Source: UBA1723 sp045642085 (GTDB lineage: Bacteria > Bacteroidota > Bacteroidia > Bacteroidales > Paludibacteraceae). From it: a stretch of 64,000 bases of DNA. The DNA lies in NCBI GenBank assembly GCA_045642085.1, contig JAZUIF010000052.1, forward strand, positions 1-64,000, in the 5' to 3' direction. A program made the position numbers and the translations under genes. A model generated the notes under the pieces. The model was not told the DNA's origin, ran no database searches, and worked only from the letters and a program-made list of their open reading frames with translations. Positions 23,289 to 31,352 of the stretch are shown here, one piece after another. The first letter of the stretch is position 1; the number at the start of each line of letters is the position of its first letter.

Positions 23289-25513
23289 TGATTTTAAGTA
23301 TGGAAGTTCGTTATTCACGAGATGGCCTTAAACTCTTAAAAGTCAGAAATGCAGAAGGGCACTTTGTTGTCCCTGATCATGTTAGAGCAATTGACGAGTT
23401 TGCATTTTGCCAGTGTAAGGGATTGTTATCTATAGAGATTCCTGATTCTGTTATTGAGATAGGACAGTGGGCTTTTAAGGAATGTGCTGATTTGAAATCT
23501 ATAAAGTTGTCTAATTCCGTCACTAAGATTGCTGATCGCTCCTTTGATGGGTGTTTTAGGTTGTCGAGCATTGAGATCCCTGATTCAGTGACTGAAATTG
23601 GAGACTCAGCGTTTTCTGATTGTACAGCACTGGCAAGCATAAAGATTCCAGATTCTGTATCCAGGATAGGGAAATGGGCTTTTAATGATTGTAAAGCTCT
23701 TACAGGTATAAAGATTCCATCATTGGTTACGTCTATCGAAGATTATGCGTTTTCAAATTGTTCTGGCCTGATGAGCGTTGAAATTCCAGATTCTGTAAAA
23801 TCAATAGGAGAATCGGCTTTCTTCGGATGTTCGTCTATTACATCGCTTGTCATCCCAGATTCGGTCACTGATATAGGTTCTAATGCTTTTAGCCTTACTA
23901 AATTTGAAAGCATTTCACTTCCAAAATCAATTGCCAGGATAGACGGTGGCGTATTTTCAAATAGTGGTCTGAAACATATTGATATTCCTGATACTGTGGC
24001 TGAAATCGGCGATTGTACATTTTGGTGCTGCTCAAGTCTGGAGTCGGTTAAGATTACGAATTCTGTGACGAAGATCGGCTCACTCGCCTTTGAAAAATGT
24101 AGGTCACTCAAATCAGTTGATATTCCAGACTCGGTAAAAGAAATAGGCAATTCGGCATTTGGGGATTGTTCCGAGCTGACTTCCATATTTATTCCTTCGG
24201 GAGTCTCTAGTATTGGCGATACCGCATTTGGAGGATGTGTTAAACTGACGAACATCAATGTGGCGTCCGATAATCCATACTATTCCAGTGTTGATGGAGT
24301 ATTGTATAACAAAGACAAGACGGAGTTGATCTGCTTGCCATCGGGGAAAAAAGGTCATTATGAGATATTAGATGGTGTTACTCGTATTGGTGATTATGCA
24401 TTTTCCCAATGTAAAGAATTGTCGGGCATACATATACCTTTGAGTGTGACATCTATCGGTAACGTTACATTTGCAGATTGCGGATTGACAACGTTGTTTA
24501 TTCCAGCAAACGTCAGTAAAATAGGAGATTGGACAATAAGCGATTGTACCAAATTATCTGAGATATGTGTAGATCCCGACAATCAGCACTATTCTAGTTT
24601 TGCTGGCATTTTGTACGACAAGGAGCAAACTAAGATATTATTTGTTCCATCGGGAATAACCGTGCTCAAAATTTCTGAGAGAATAAAAAACATTGAATCT
24701 TTCGGAATATGTGAGAATGTGGTTTCTGTTGACATTCCTTCCAACGTCCATAATATAGGAGAGTGTCCTTTTTTTTCCTGTAAGAAATTGGAGCGTATTG
24801 ATGTCTCTCCTGAAAATCCAAATTATACGAGTGAAGACGGGGTGCTGTATAATAAAGACAAGACGGAATTGATTGCTGTCCCTGCCACGACAAAGGGCGG
24901 TTTTAATGTGCAGTTATCTGTTGAGACAATAAAGGCGGACGCTTTTAGTAATTGCGTAGAATTGACAAGCGTCAAAATCTCCTCTGACAAGGCCAATATC
25001 GGAGAAGACAACCCTTTTGCAGGCTGTTCAATGTTGCGACATATTATCGTATCGTCTGAAAGTCCATATTATACTACTGTAGATGGCGTACTATATAATA
25101 AAGACATGTCAATGCTGATATGTGTGCCAGCGTCCACCACAGGTGATTTCGTAATTCCGTCAAGCGTGAAGATAATAGGAGAAAATGCTTTTAAGAATTG
25201 TAAATATCTTACTTCTGTAGAGATTCCTGATTCTGTCATACAGATAGAGTCGGAAGCCTTTCTGGGTTGCAGTAGAATAAAAGCTATAACTGTGCCATCG
25301 GGTGTTTCAGAAATAGGTTACGATGTTTTTAGCGAATGTGACAACCTGACGGAAGTTCATTTTAGAATACAAAATATTGAGAATGTATCATTGTCCCTTT
25401 TTGACTTTTGCAGTGAATTTTCAAAGTGTACATTATTTGTTCCAATTGGTACAAAGGAAGCATATGTGCATATTCGTGAATTTTCTCATTTCAAGAGGAT
25501 AGTTGAAGAGTGA
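23288..25513 (+). CDS. BspA-type leucine-rich-repeat protein without signal peptide
   Basis: A 741-residue protein almost wholly made of about two dozen LRR_5 (BspA/TpLRR) units of roughly 23 residues, with the recurring form IPDSVxxIGxxAFxxCxxL. Three or four units are interrupted by insertions of the type YYSSVDGVLYNKDKTEL. BspA proteins are normally secreted or surface-anchored. This one begins MILSMEVRYSRDGLKLL, with no signal peptide, and has no sorting tail, so it should be cytoplasmic. The start overlaps the DUF3127 stop; ATG 23300 is an alternative. In the cargo region it might serve as a recognition scaffold. Confidence 0.85.
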   Translation: MILSMEVRYSRDGLKLLKVRNAEGHFVVPDHVRAIDEFAFCQCKGLLSIEIPDSVIEIGQWAFKECADLKSIKLSNSVTKIADRSFDGCFRLSSIEIPDSVTEIGDSAFSDCTALASIKIPDSVSRIGKWAFNDCKALTGIKIPSLVTSIEDYAFSNCSGLMSVEIPDSVKSIGESAFFGCSSITSLVIPDSVTDIGSNAFSLTKFESISLPKSIARIDGGVFSNSGLKHIDIPDTVAEIGDCTFWCCSSLESVKITNSVTKIGSLAFEKCRSLKSVDIPDSVKEIGNSAFGDCSELTSIFIPSGVSSIGDTAFGGCVKLTNINVASDNPYYSSVDGVLYNKDKTELICLPSGKKGHYEILDGVTRIGDYAFSQCKELSGIHIPLSVTSIGNVTFADCGLTTLFIPANVSKIGDWTISDCTKLSEICVDPDNQHYSSFAGILYDKEQTKILFVPSGITVLKISERIKNIESFGICENVVSVDIPSNVHNIGECPFFSCKKLERIDVSPENPNYTSEDGVLYNKDKTELIAVPATTKGGFNVQLSVETIKADAFSNCVELTSVKISSDKANIGEDNPFAGCSMLRHIIVSSESPYYTTVDGVLYNKDMSMLICVPASTTGDFVIPSSVKIIGENAFKNCKYLTSVEIPDSVIQIESEAFLGCSRIKAITVPSGVSEIGYDVFSECDNLTEVHFRIQNIENVSLSLFDFCSEFSKCTLFVPIGTKEAYVHIREFSHFKRIVEE

Positions 25514-25547
25514 TATAAACTAACGTTATAGTCTAATCAAAGTGAAT

Positions 25548-26006
25548 ATGATAATCAAGCCTCTCATAAACCTTATCCTTTTAATTGTGCCAGTGTTGTC
25601 TTTTGCCTTGACTTCATATAATCAGTCAGGTCAAGTCGGAAACTCTTCAGCGTCAGATCCTCTTGAGTCCCTGTCAGGTTCTGACAGGCTAAAGGTTTTG
25701 TCTGTTAAAATAACACCTCAAGAAACCATTTTGACTTTGTCAGACCATAATATGAGGACAGACGGAATGGCGTATGCCTGGATACAAATTGATGCAAATT
25801 CCTATATCGTAGCCAATGGCAAAGAGTATAGGTTGAATAAAGCTGAAGGCATAGAAATCTCTCCCAACAAAACATATTTTTCTTATGTCGGGGAGACTAA
25901 GACTTTCAAGTTGTATTTTCCTCCTATCCCTACCTACACAAAATCGATTGATTTTATAGAGAGTGAGTCAAGCGGCTGGAAAATATATGGAATACAATTA
26001 TATTAA
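25548..26006 (+). CDS. secreted hypothetical protein, 152 aa
   Basis: Starts at the ATG at 25548 (a GTG two codons earlier is possible), 34 nt after the LRR gene. The N-terminus is a signal peptide: hydrophobic PLINLILLIVPVLSFALT followed by a polar region. The mature protein is predicted mostly beta, with VLSVKITPQETILTLS near residues 50-65 and SYIVANGKEYRLNKAEG. It looks like a small beta-sandwich domain. Family not recognised, and no link to the neighbours beyond co-direction. Confidence 0.65.
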   Translation: MIIKPLINLILLIVPVLSFALTSYNQSGQVGNSSASDPLESLSGSDRLKVLSVKITPQETILTLSDHNMRTDGMAYAWIQIDANSYIVANGKEYRLNKAEGIEISPNKTYFSYVGETKTFKLYFPPIPTYTKSIDFIESESSGWKIYGIQLY

Positions 26007-26070
26007 GTATTACCCAAAGAGAGATATTATTAAAATTTCTGTGTTTTAATCAAACTAATAAATTTACATT

Positions 26071-26337
26071 ATGAAAAAAAGAATTCAAAAGGTGGTGAAG
26101 TATTTTAGTAGGATGTTCCTTTTCTTTACAATTTTGTACTTTGTCGGTTATGTGTTCAGATGGAACTGGGTAATGTTCCCTGGCAGTTGTGATCCTTCAC
26201 ATATGAAGATACAACATGATATTATCGGAGACTTTGCCATGGCATGTTGCTCAATTTGTGTTTTATTAAAAGTAATCTGTGTCCAGTTTGATTTGGAAGA
26301 AATGAAAACCAGGTTAAGTAAAAACGATAGATCATAA
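26071..26337 (+). CDS. small membrane protein, 88 aa
   Basis: An 88-residue protein with a basic N-terminus (MKKRIQKVVKYFSR), a first helix FLFFTILYFVGYVF at about residues 17-30, a loop containing FPGSCDPSHMK, and a second helix FAMACCSICVLLKVICV at about 50-66, then a charged tail. It is the last rightward gene before the element's right end. Family not recognised. It could be a stray accessory gene of the cargo region. Confidence 0.6.
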   Translation: MKKRIQKVVKYFSRMFLFFTILYFVGYVFRWNWVMFPGSCDPSHMKIQHDIIGDFAMACCSICVLLKVICVQFDLEEMKTRLSKNDRS

Positions 26338-26515
26338 ATGATAGTATTTTTGTTCCAAGAGAATAAGATGGGATGTTAGATACTTATTTATCGTCTGTAG
26401 TAAAGTTATATTGTCAACAAGTATTACAAATCTCTGTCGACCTTTGTAGCCGACTAAACAATAACAATTAGAATGTTGCTGGTTATCGGTTAATCGGGGC
26501 ATTCGGGACTAAAAC

Positions 26516-26550
26516 ATCATTCCACATCATAACGATTGGAATGATTTTTT
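26516..26550 (+). terminator. intrinsic terminator
   Basis: ATCATTCC (26516-26523) pairs with GGAATGAT (26538-26545), 14-nt loop, followed by six T. It ends rightward transcription from the cargo genes. The stretch 26338-26515 shows no gene or other clear feature. Confidence 0.75.
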
Positions 26551-26591
26551 GTTTATAACGACAATACAGACTCCAGTAGAGAAAAAAGAAA

Positions 26592-26613
26592 AGCCAACCC
26601 TTTCGGATTGGCT
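26592..26613 (-). terminator. intrinsic terminator facing the integrase
   Basis: AGCCAA (26592-26597) and TTGGCT (26608-26613) form a short stem. Read on the minus strand it is followed by TTTTCTTTTTTC, a good intrinsic terminator for the leftward transcript from the integrase side and for the structured segment at 26614-26735. Confidence 0.7.
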
Positions 26614-26735
26614 AAATAAAAAAGACAAGTGGTAACTCCACTCTGACATGTATAACTTTAGTATACACGAGCTTTGTCCCACTGTAGGTCAGTTTTGGTA
26701 TTTCACGCCACCTCGACTACAGCTTTACTTGTCTT
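26614..26735 (-). ncRNA. candidate structured small RNA beside the integrase gene
   Basis: On the minus strand the segment begins AAGACAAGT (26727-26735) and ends ACTTGTCTT (26622-26630) followed by TTTTATTT, so its ends pair over 9 bp. Inside are three more hairpins: CTGTAG/CTACAG (26682-26722, extended by two pairs beside a bulge), TGTATA/TATACA (26649-26667), and AGTGG/CCACT (26628-26642), which competes with the closing stem. A promoter-like pair of boxes matching the DUF3871 promoter lies directly upstream (26735-26767). The segment has no reading frame. It could instead be a structured 3' UTR of the integrase mRNA or an attachment-site arm region. Confidence 0.5.
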
Positions 26736-26767
26736 CATATATAAGGCTTTTACGGCTTTTGAGACGG
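26735..26767 (-). promoter_or_regulatory. element-type promoter CCGTCTC-N14-CCTTATATATGA (copy 2)
   Basis: CCGTCTC (26761-26767) is followed on the minus strand after exactly 14 nt by CCTTATATATGA (26735-26746), as in copy 1 at 5390-5422. It starts 5 bases after the integrase stop and points at the candidate small RNA. Two independent placements with identical blocks and spacing argue against chance. Confidence 0.5.
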
Positions 26768-26771
26768 TGCT

Positions 26772-28136
26772 CTATTTTTTGAACATCTTCACCATATTCA
26801 TCATAGCATCTCTTTGCTCTGGCGACAAATCCTTTAGGAATGAGATTAGATCGTCTGACTGTGTCTCTGTAGCAGGTTGAGCAGGCTGTTGAGAATCTTC
26901 TTTGTTGTCCCACTTCGCTAGCTCAACTCGCTTAGTAGTATTTGAAATGTCAATGTAAGGACGCATAGCTTTATAATCTGAGTGTCCTGTGCAAGCCATT
27001 ACAACATTAGGCGGAATACCCATTGCAATACTACAGCAAACGAAAGTACGTCTAGCATCATGAGCTGAAATAATCTCATAGAATTTACTTCTTTTAGTCG
27101 TAACTGATGTGCCACAGATAGTCTTCTCTATGATTTCTCTATTCAAGCTTGCTTCTTTGGCTGCTTCTTTTACATAGTCATTGAACTTCTCATTGGAAAT
27201 AGTATTGAAGACTTTTCCCGTTGCTGATTTGCTTCTGTATTTCTGAAGGATTTCTCTGGCGTTTTCAGTTAGAGGAATCTCCTTAAAAGTAGCAGTTTTC
27301 TGGATGACAATATCAATATGGTCGTCAAACACGTTGTCCCAACATAGGTTCTGCATATCAGAAAATCGTAAAGAAGTAAATGCCATAAAAGCCCACATAT
27401 CTCTGATTCTTTCTAATCGGGTGCTTTTGAATTTGAAATTGTAGAAATTCATTAGCTCGTCATGAGTTAAATAGGTTACTGTTTTGGGCAATGATTTTAA
27501 GTTTGGATTAAACTTAATTGCATCATCACTTACCAAAGCTCCATTTTCTTTGCCGTAAACTAGAATTGCCTTTATAGACTTGTACTTTCTGTTTATGGTG
27601 ACATTCTTATACCCTTCGCTGATATACCAGTCCTTTAATTTCTGTAATGTTGCTTTTGTGAAACCTGACGTGAAGGCTTCCGGACAAGCCTCTCTGATAT
27701 TATCCCAAACGGAAAGATACTTATAGTGGCTATCTGGCTTCCAGTTCTTTTCGTTAGATCTGTCATTAAGGAAATTCTCAAAATGTTCATCCCAAGTTTT
27801 ATCCTTCTTTGTAGTTGTCCCATTTACTCTTGATGTAATCGCATCTCTCATCTCATCTTTACTAGGGACTTCTGACTTGATTTCGTAATTAGCAAACTCC
27901 TCATCCAAATAACTCAACCATAGTTCAATTTTCTCACATGCTTCACGATATGAGAATCCATTATAGGTAGTGTTGAGCTTTGGACGTTGAGTGGTATTGT
28001 TCCACTTCTCAGGGCTCCATTTTAATCCAATGCTAAAATGTAGTTCGTGAGTTTTATTTTCCCACCTTACTCTAATTGTAATTGCAGCTGACCTTTGGTC
28101 TAGATACACTCTGTAGTTGTGTTTAATTTTAATCAT
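26772..28136 (-). CDS. tyrosine recombinase / integrase
   Basis: I start at the ATG at 28136 (MIKIKHNYRVYLDQRSAAIT); a longer frame to 28190 adds 18 residues with no family support. The 454-residue protein has an arm-binding domain, the SAM-like core-binding domain (KDKTWDEHFENFLNDRSNEK, about residues 105-220) and the catalytic domain with Arg257 in TSLRFSDMQNL, His359-Asp-Ala-Arg362 in SAHDARRTF, a GH in CTGHSDYKAM and nucleophile Tyr394 in RPYIDIS. It is the Bacteroidales phage-integrase type that inserts elements site-specifically. Its position marks the right end of the element. The acidic, Gln-rich C-terminal tail is a usual extra. Confidence 0.92.
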   Translation of the reverse strand: MIKIKHNYRVYLDQRSAAITIRVRWENKTHELHFSIGLKWSPEKWNNTTQRPKLNTTYNGFSYREACEKIELWLSYLDEEFANYEIKSEVPSKDEMRDAITSRVNGTTTKKDKTWDEHFENFLNDRSNEKNWKPDSHYKYLSVWDNIREACPEAFTSGFTKATLQKLKDWYISEGYKNVTINRKYKSIKAILVYGKENGALVSDDAIKFNPNLKSLPKTVTYLTHDELMNFYNFKFKSTRLERIRDMWAFMAFTSLRFSDMQNLCWDNVFDDHIDIVIQKTATFKEIPLTENAREILQKYRSKSATGKVFNTISNEKFNDYVKEAAKEASLNREIIEKTICGTSVTTKRSKFYEIISAHDARRTFVCCSIAMGIPPNVVMACTGHSDYKAMRPYIDISNTTKRVELAKWDNKEDSQQPAQPATETQSDDLISFLKDLSPEQRDAMMNMVKMFKK

Positions 28137-28320
28137 AAAATACCTCTTTGGTTTGACATTCCGCAAAAATATAGTGCCCAAGAGTTCCAACCCAAAATGT
28201 GATATCTAGCAATACCTTATAGTACGTCATTGTACTTATCCTATTGATTTTTATATCTTTGAAGTATTATGAGGGTTTCCAAGGAATTAGCTTAAAAGTC
28301 CCTTCCCGATCACCAAACTA
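28137..28320. other. element/chromosome junction region
   Basis: No gene. Segment 28296-28314 (GTCCCTTCCCGATCACCA) has the look of a tRNA 3' end including CCA, but no matching acceptor or anticodon arms are found upstream. It would fit an attachment site left by integration into a tRNA gene whose intact copy lies at the other, unseen end of the element. This is unproven. Confidence 0.3.
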
Positions 28321-28324
28321 ATGA

Positions 28325-28352
28325 AAAGACAGGTTTTAAGCCTGTCTTTTTT
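28325..28352. terminator. bidirectional terminator
   Basis: AAAGACAGG (28325-28333) and CCTGTCTTT (28341-28349) form a perfect 9-bp stem, 7-nt loop, flanked by A and T runs so that it can work in both directions. It lies right after the junction segment. Confidence 0.8.
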
Positions 28353-28360
28353 GTTTTAAA

Positions 28361-28560
28361 TCATCCCATAGTTTGCACTAAGGCTCTCTAATCCCATAGT
28401 TGGCTTGGCACTATGGGCGAAAATATGCCACCCACATTCGTGGGTTTGTTTGGCATTCAATCTATCGCCGGAATGATCACATCGTCCAACCCACATCGTG
28501 GGTGAAATAACCTAGCCCCACATGCCAACATGGGGAACATGGGGATATGGGGATAAAATG
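28361..28560. repeat. cluster of short palindromes (REP-like)
   Basis: Several short hairpins in 200 bases: CCCATAG/CTATGGG (28393-28417), CCCAC-ATTC-GTGGG (28431-28444), CCCAC-ATC-GTGGG (28490-28502) and CCCCA/TGGGG (28516-28535), with further ATGGGG iterations to 28552. CCCATAGTT also occurs just before (28365). The rest of 28561-28901 is AT-rich upstream DNA of the pilus genes and includes a TAGATTTG box at 28645-28652. Confidence 0.6.
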
Positions 28561-28901
28561 ATGGCGAATTAGTTTTATTCGCCAACCATTGTTGTGTATA
28601 AATATTAACATAAATGCATATTTATTTGTAAATGCGTAAAAAATTAGATTTGTACGTAAAAAATACCGATGTATTTCTAAAAAAATGTTAAATATTGTAT
28701 AAGAATTGCATTTTCTGATGCCTTTTAACATTGTTGTATAAATTTTTTACCTTTCTTTGCGATCGATAATCCGAATGGGTAAAAAGTTCGGAGGATTGCA
28801 ATAAAAGGAGTATAGACATTTTCAACTTTACCAGTTGTTTAGAGTATGAGAAAGTTGAGGGGTTGAAGATGTTGTGTTGATGGAATATTAGGACTAAAAA
28901 G

Positions 28902-30224
28902 TTGATAAAAAAATTTGTTACATATTGTGTAATTCTTTTTATGAACGTGGCTTTGGCTGCGGCTCAAAAATCCGGTGGATTCAGCGACTTTGTTGATTCA
29001 ACGAAAATCACTTTTTATTTCCAGGTAGGTTCTTCAGCGATTGATCTTTATTATTCCAGCAATAGCGCAATGCTTGATAAATTGCGTTCTGTGTCGGAAC
29101 AGAAAAGATCAGATTCCATTTATGTGCCACGTGTGGATGTCTTCTCTGGTGTGTCGCCAGAAGGTTCGGATGAGGCGAACTCGCAAGTGAGATGGAAACG
29201 TTTGGACAACTCTATCAATTTCCTAAAAAGATATTTCGATCTTCCTAAATATAATGAGAACCATTTCGACGCGAAGGTGACTATCCCTCAGATTTGGGAA
29301 AACCTTTCTAAAGAGGTGAGTCGATCTGATATCGCTAACAAAGAGAGAGTTCTTCAATGTATCAATAGTGGAGGCGATGTCCCAGCTAAACTTAAAGCAA
29401 TTGATAAGAGCGGTGCGACGTGGAATGAGATTTCCCAGAAGTATTTCCCTCAATTGCGTCGATGCGAGGTGGTGATCTACTTCAAGAAGAGAGAGCCAAA
29501 GAAGGAATTCCCTACAATGGACAAACCATTGCCAGAGGATGAAGATGAGGTGTTTATTTATGTGAGAAAACCTCATGACGAGCTTTCTTCAATGACTCCA
29601 TTGAAGGTGTCGAAGGAGCAGGCTGAGAGATTGAAAAAACGTAAGACGATTATTGAGTATCATCCGATGTTCGCGGTCAACTCAAATCTCTTCTACGATG
29701 GAATAGGGGCTCCGAATTTCGGCCTTGAGTTTCCAATCGGAAAATTGAGTTTCAATATCTCTTATGTTTTCCCTTGGTACGTGGCAAAGAAAGACTCATG
29801 GTGTTACCAGCTTAACTATTGGGAGTTTGAAGGTAAATATTGGCTTGGCGACAGGGAGTATGCTCCAAAACTTACAGGTTATGCTGTGGGAGTATATGGT
29901 GGAGCCGGTTACTACGACTTTGAGTTTAAGTCGAAAGGTTATCAGGGAGAGATGTTCAACGTCGGAGCTTCTTTACATTACGCGAAGAGTTTCGGAAAAG
30001 AGAAACGTTGGAGATTGCAGTTTGGCGCAGGTATCGGAATGATGCGTACTAACTACAGTTACTATGAATATAAGTACGACCATTTGGTGTGGCAGCGCGA
30101 CGGACGCTACACATGGTTCGGACCTACAAAACTTGACATTAACCTAGGATACTTGCTTCACAGAAAGGTGGAGAAACCAAGTAACCTAATCATAGAGGAA
30201 GGAGGTGGCAATGCTACGAAATAG
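28902..30224 (+). CDS. OmpA-like plus DUF3575 protein of a pilus locus
   Basis: The only start that preserves the signal peptide is TTG at 28902: (M)IKKFVTYCVILFMNVALAAAQ. The 440-residue protein has an N-terminal OmpA-like segment (about 30-120: TFYFQVGSSAIDL, VDVFSGVSPEGSDEANSQVR), a linker, and a C-terminal DUF3575 domain (about 265-420) with alternating strands and aromatic residues as in an outer-membrane barrel. DUF3575 proteins lie at the head of type V pilus and related loci in Bacteroidales and are thought to help assembly. The next gene starts 14 bases inside its 3' end. The rare start could keep expression low. Confidence 0.85.
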   Translation: MIKKFVTYCVILFMNVALAAAQKSGGFSDFVDSTKITFYFQVGSSAIDLYYSSNSAMLDKLRSVSEQKRSDSIYVPRVDVFSGVSPEGSDEANSQVRWKRLDNSINFLKRYFDLPKYNENHFDAKVTIPQIWENLSKEVSRSDIANKERVLQCINSGGDVPAKLKAIDKSGATWNEISQKYFPQLRRCEVVIYFKKREPKKEFPTMDKPLPEDEDEVFIYVRKPHDELSSMTPLKVSKEQAERLKKRKTIIEYHPMFAVNSNLFYDGIGAPNFGLEFPIGKLSFNISYVFPWYVAKKDSWCYQLNYWEFEGKYWLGDREYAPKLTGYAVGVYGGAGYYDFEFKSKGYQGEMFNVGASLHYAKSFGKEKRWRLQFGAGIGMMRTNYSYYEYKYDHLVWQRDGRYTWFGPTKLDINLGYLLHRKVEKPSNLIIEEGGGNATK

Positions 30225-31311
30225 TGTTTCGGCGGTGTTAGGAATCCTTCTGATGTTGATTGCCACATCTTGCGACAGACGTCAGCTTTGGGACGAGTGG
30301 GACACTCTGGTGCCAATAGACATTAACGTCAACTGGAGTCAGAGCCGCTGGACCGAATTCGACGAGGGTGCTGCTCCTACAGGAATGTCTATTTATGCCT
30401 ACGATCAGATGGGCAAGCAGCAGAATGTAGTGAAGGTGACAAACGATCTTGAACATGTTGAGCTTAAGCTATACGACGGTGATTGGAACGTGTTTGTGTT
30501 CAACCAGTCTATTATGGAATACGCGTCGCTCCAGTTTAGAGGAATGGATAAATACGCGTCGGCACAGATCGAGACAATCCCGCAAGCTTCACGATGGTTC
30601 GCAGCCTCACGTGCTGAATGGGTGACACGTTCGAACTCTCCTTGGGCGGTGCAGACTCGTGCTACTCGAGCACAAGCCACAAGAGACGGAACGCGTGCCG
30701 ACGAATACTCACTCACAACAAAGCAGCCAATCTGGTTTGCCAGCGACTGCCACGAGGGAGTGATTATCGACGAGGACAAGATCATAAGAGATTTTACACC
30801 ACACACTCGTTTCGACAACGGTATATTCTATACTAAGTCGGCGATCATCAAGATGGGAGTGAAGGTTCATTTCAAAGGATTCGCAAACCTTTACACTGTA
30901 AGATCCGTAATAAGCGGTGTGGCAAAGTCTTACAACATCAGCAAGATGCATGCCCTAACAGAGATGACAGCGCATGAGTTGACAGGATGGGAAAGCAAAG
31001 CAGAGACAGATAGCACAGGATATGTGGAGACATCATTCCAGACATTCGGCTTGATAGATAGCTATTCATATCAGCCGGAAGAGCTTTATCTTCATTTGGA
31101 TGTGATGCTTCGCGACGGTGAGACAGTTATGACCTACGATTTGCCAGTGGGCGATTTGGTCAAAGAGACAGAAGACAAAGATTTAGATTTGATCATAGAG
31201 ATTAAGGATCCGCTCGAACTTCCAGACGTGGAGGTGAACGAAACGGGTAACGGATTCGATATCACGGTGAGTGATTGGGAGGATGAGATCAATATCGACA
31301 TCGATTTGTAA
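30211..31311 (+). CDS. DUF5119 lipoprotein of a pilus locus
   Basis: I use the ATG at 30211; a GTG at 30205 is possible. The signal ends LIATSC, with the lipobox Cys near residue 23. The 366-residue protein matches DUF5119 in LVPIDINVNWSQSRW, MSIYAYDQMGKQQ and WNVFVFNQSI. The family is found beside fimbrillins and resembles Mfa2/FimB-type anchor proteins: two beta-sandwich domains tethered to the outer membrane. It overlaps the DUF3575 gene by 14 bases and precedes the first fimbrillin by 41. It probably anchors or caps the pilus. Confidence 0.8.
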   Translation: MLRNSVSAVLGILLMLIATSCDRRQLWDEWDTLVPIDINVNWSQSRWTEFDEGAAPTGMSIYAYDQMGKQQNVVKVTNDLEHVELKLYDGDWNVFVFNQSIMEYASLQFRGMDKYASAQIETIPQASRWFAASRAEWVTRSNSPWAVQTRATRAQATRDGTRADEYSLTTKQPIWFASDCHEGVIIDEDKIIRDFTPHTRFDNGIFYTKSAIIKMGVKVHFKGFANLYTVRSVISGVAKSYNISKMHALTEMTAHELTGWESKAETDSTGYVETSFQTFGLIDSYSYQPEELYLHLDVMLRDGETVMTYDLPVGDLVKETEDKDLDLIIEIKDPLELPDVEVNETGNGFDITVSDWEDEINIDIDL

Positions 31312-31352
31312 AAAAGAAACAAAAGGAAAAAACAATTAAAAAATTTATTAAC

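Noticed and set aside
23743..24258. Repetitive minus-strand frame, and an apparent repeat array in 23.4-25.4 kb
   Set aside because: The repeats are the coding units of the LRR protein (about 69 bp each, degenerate), not a CRISPR array, and the minus frame is their shadow.
26649..26722. tRNA-like or hammerhead ribozyme reading of the structured segment
   Set aside because: No T-loop sequence, no CCA and no CUGANGA/GAAA core on either strand.
28191..28320. Possible tRNA gene
   Set aside because: Only a 3'-end-like stretch is present; no D arm, anticodon arm or 5' acceptor strand can be folded.
28823..28862. Invertible promoter for the pilus operon
   Set aside because: An 8-bp inverted repeat (TCAACTTT / AAAGTTGA) is present but too short and only about 20 bases apart; no promoter box lies between the arms.
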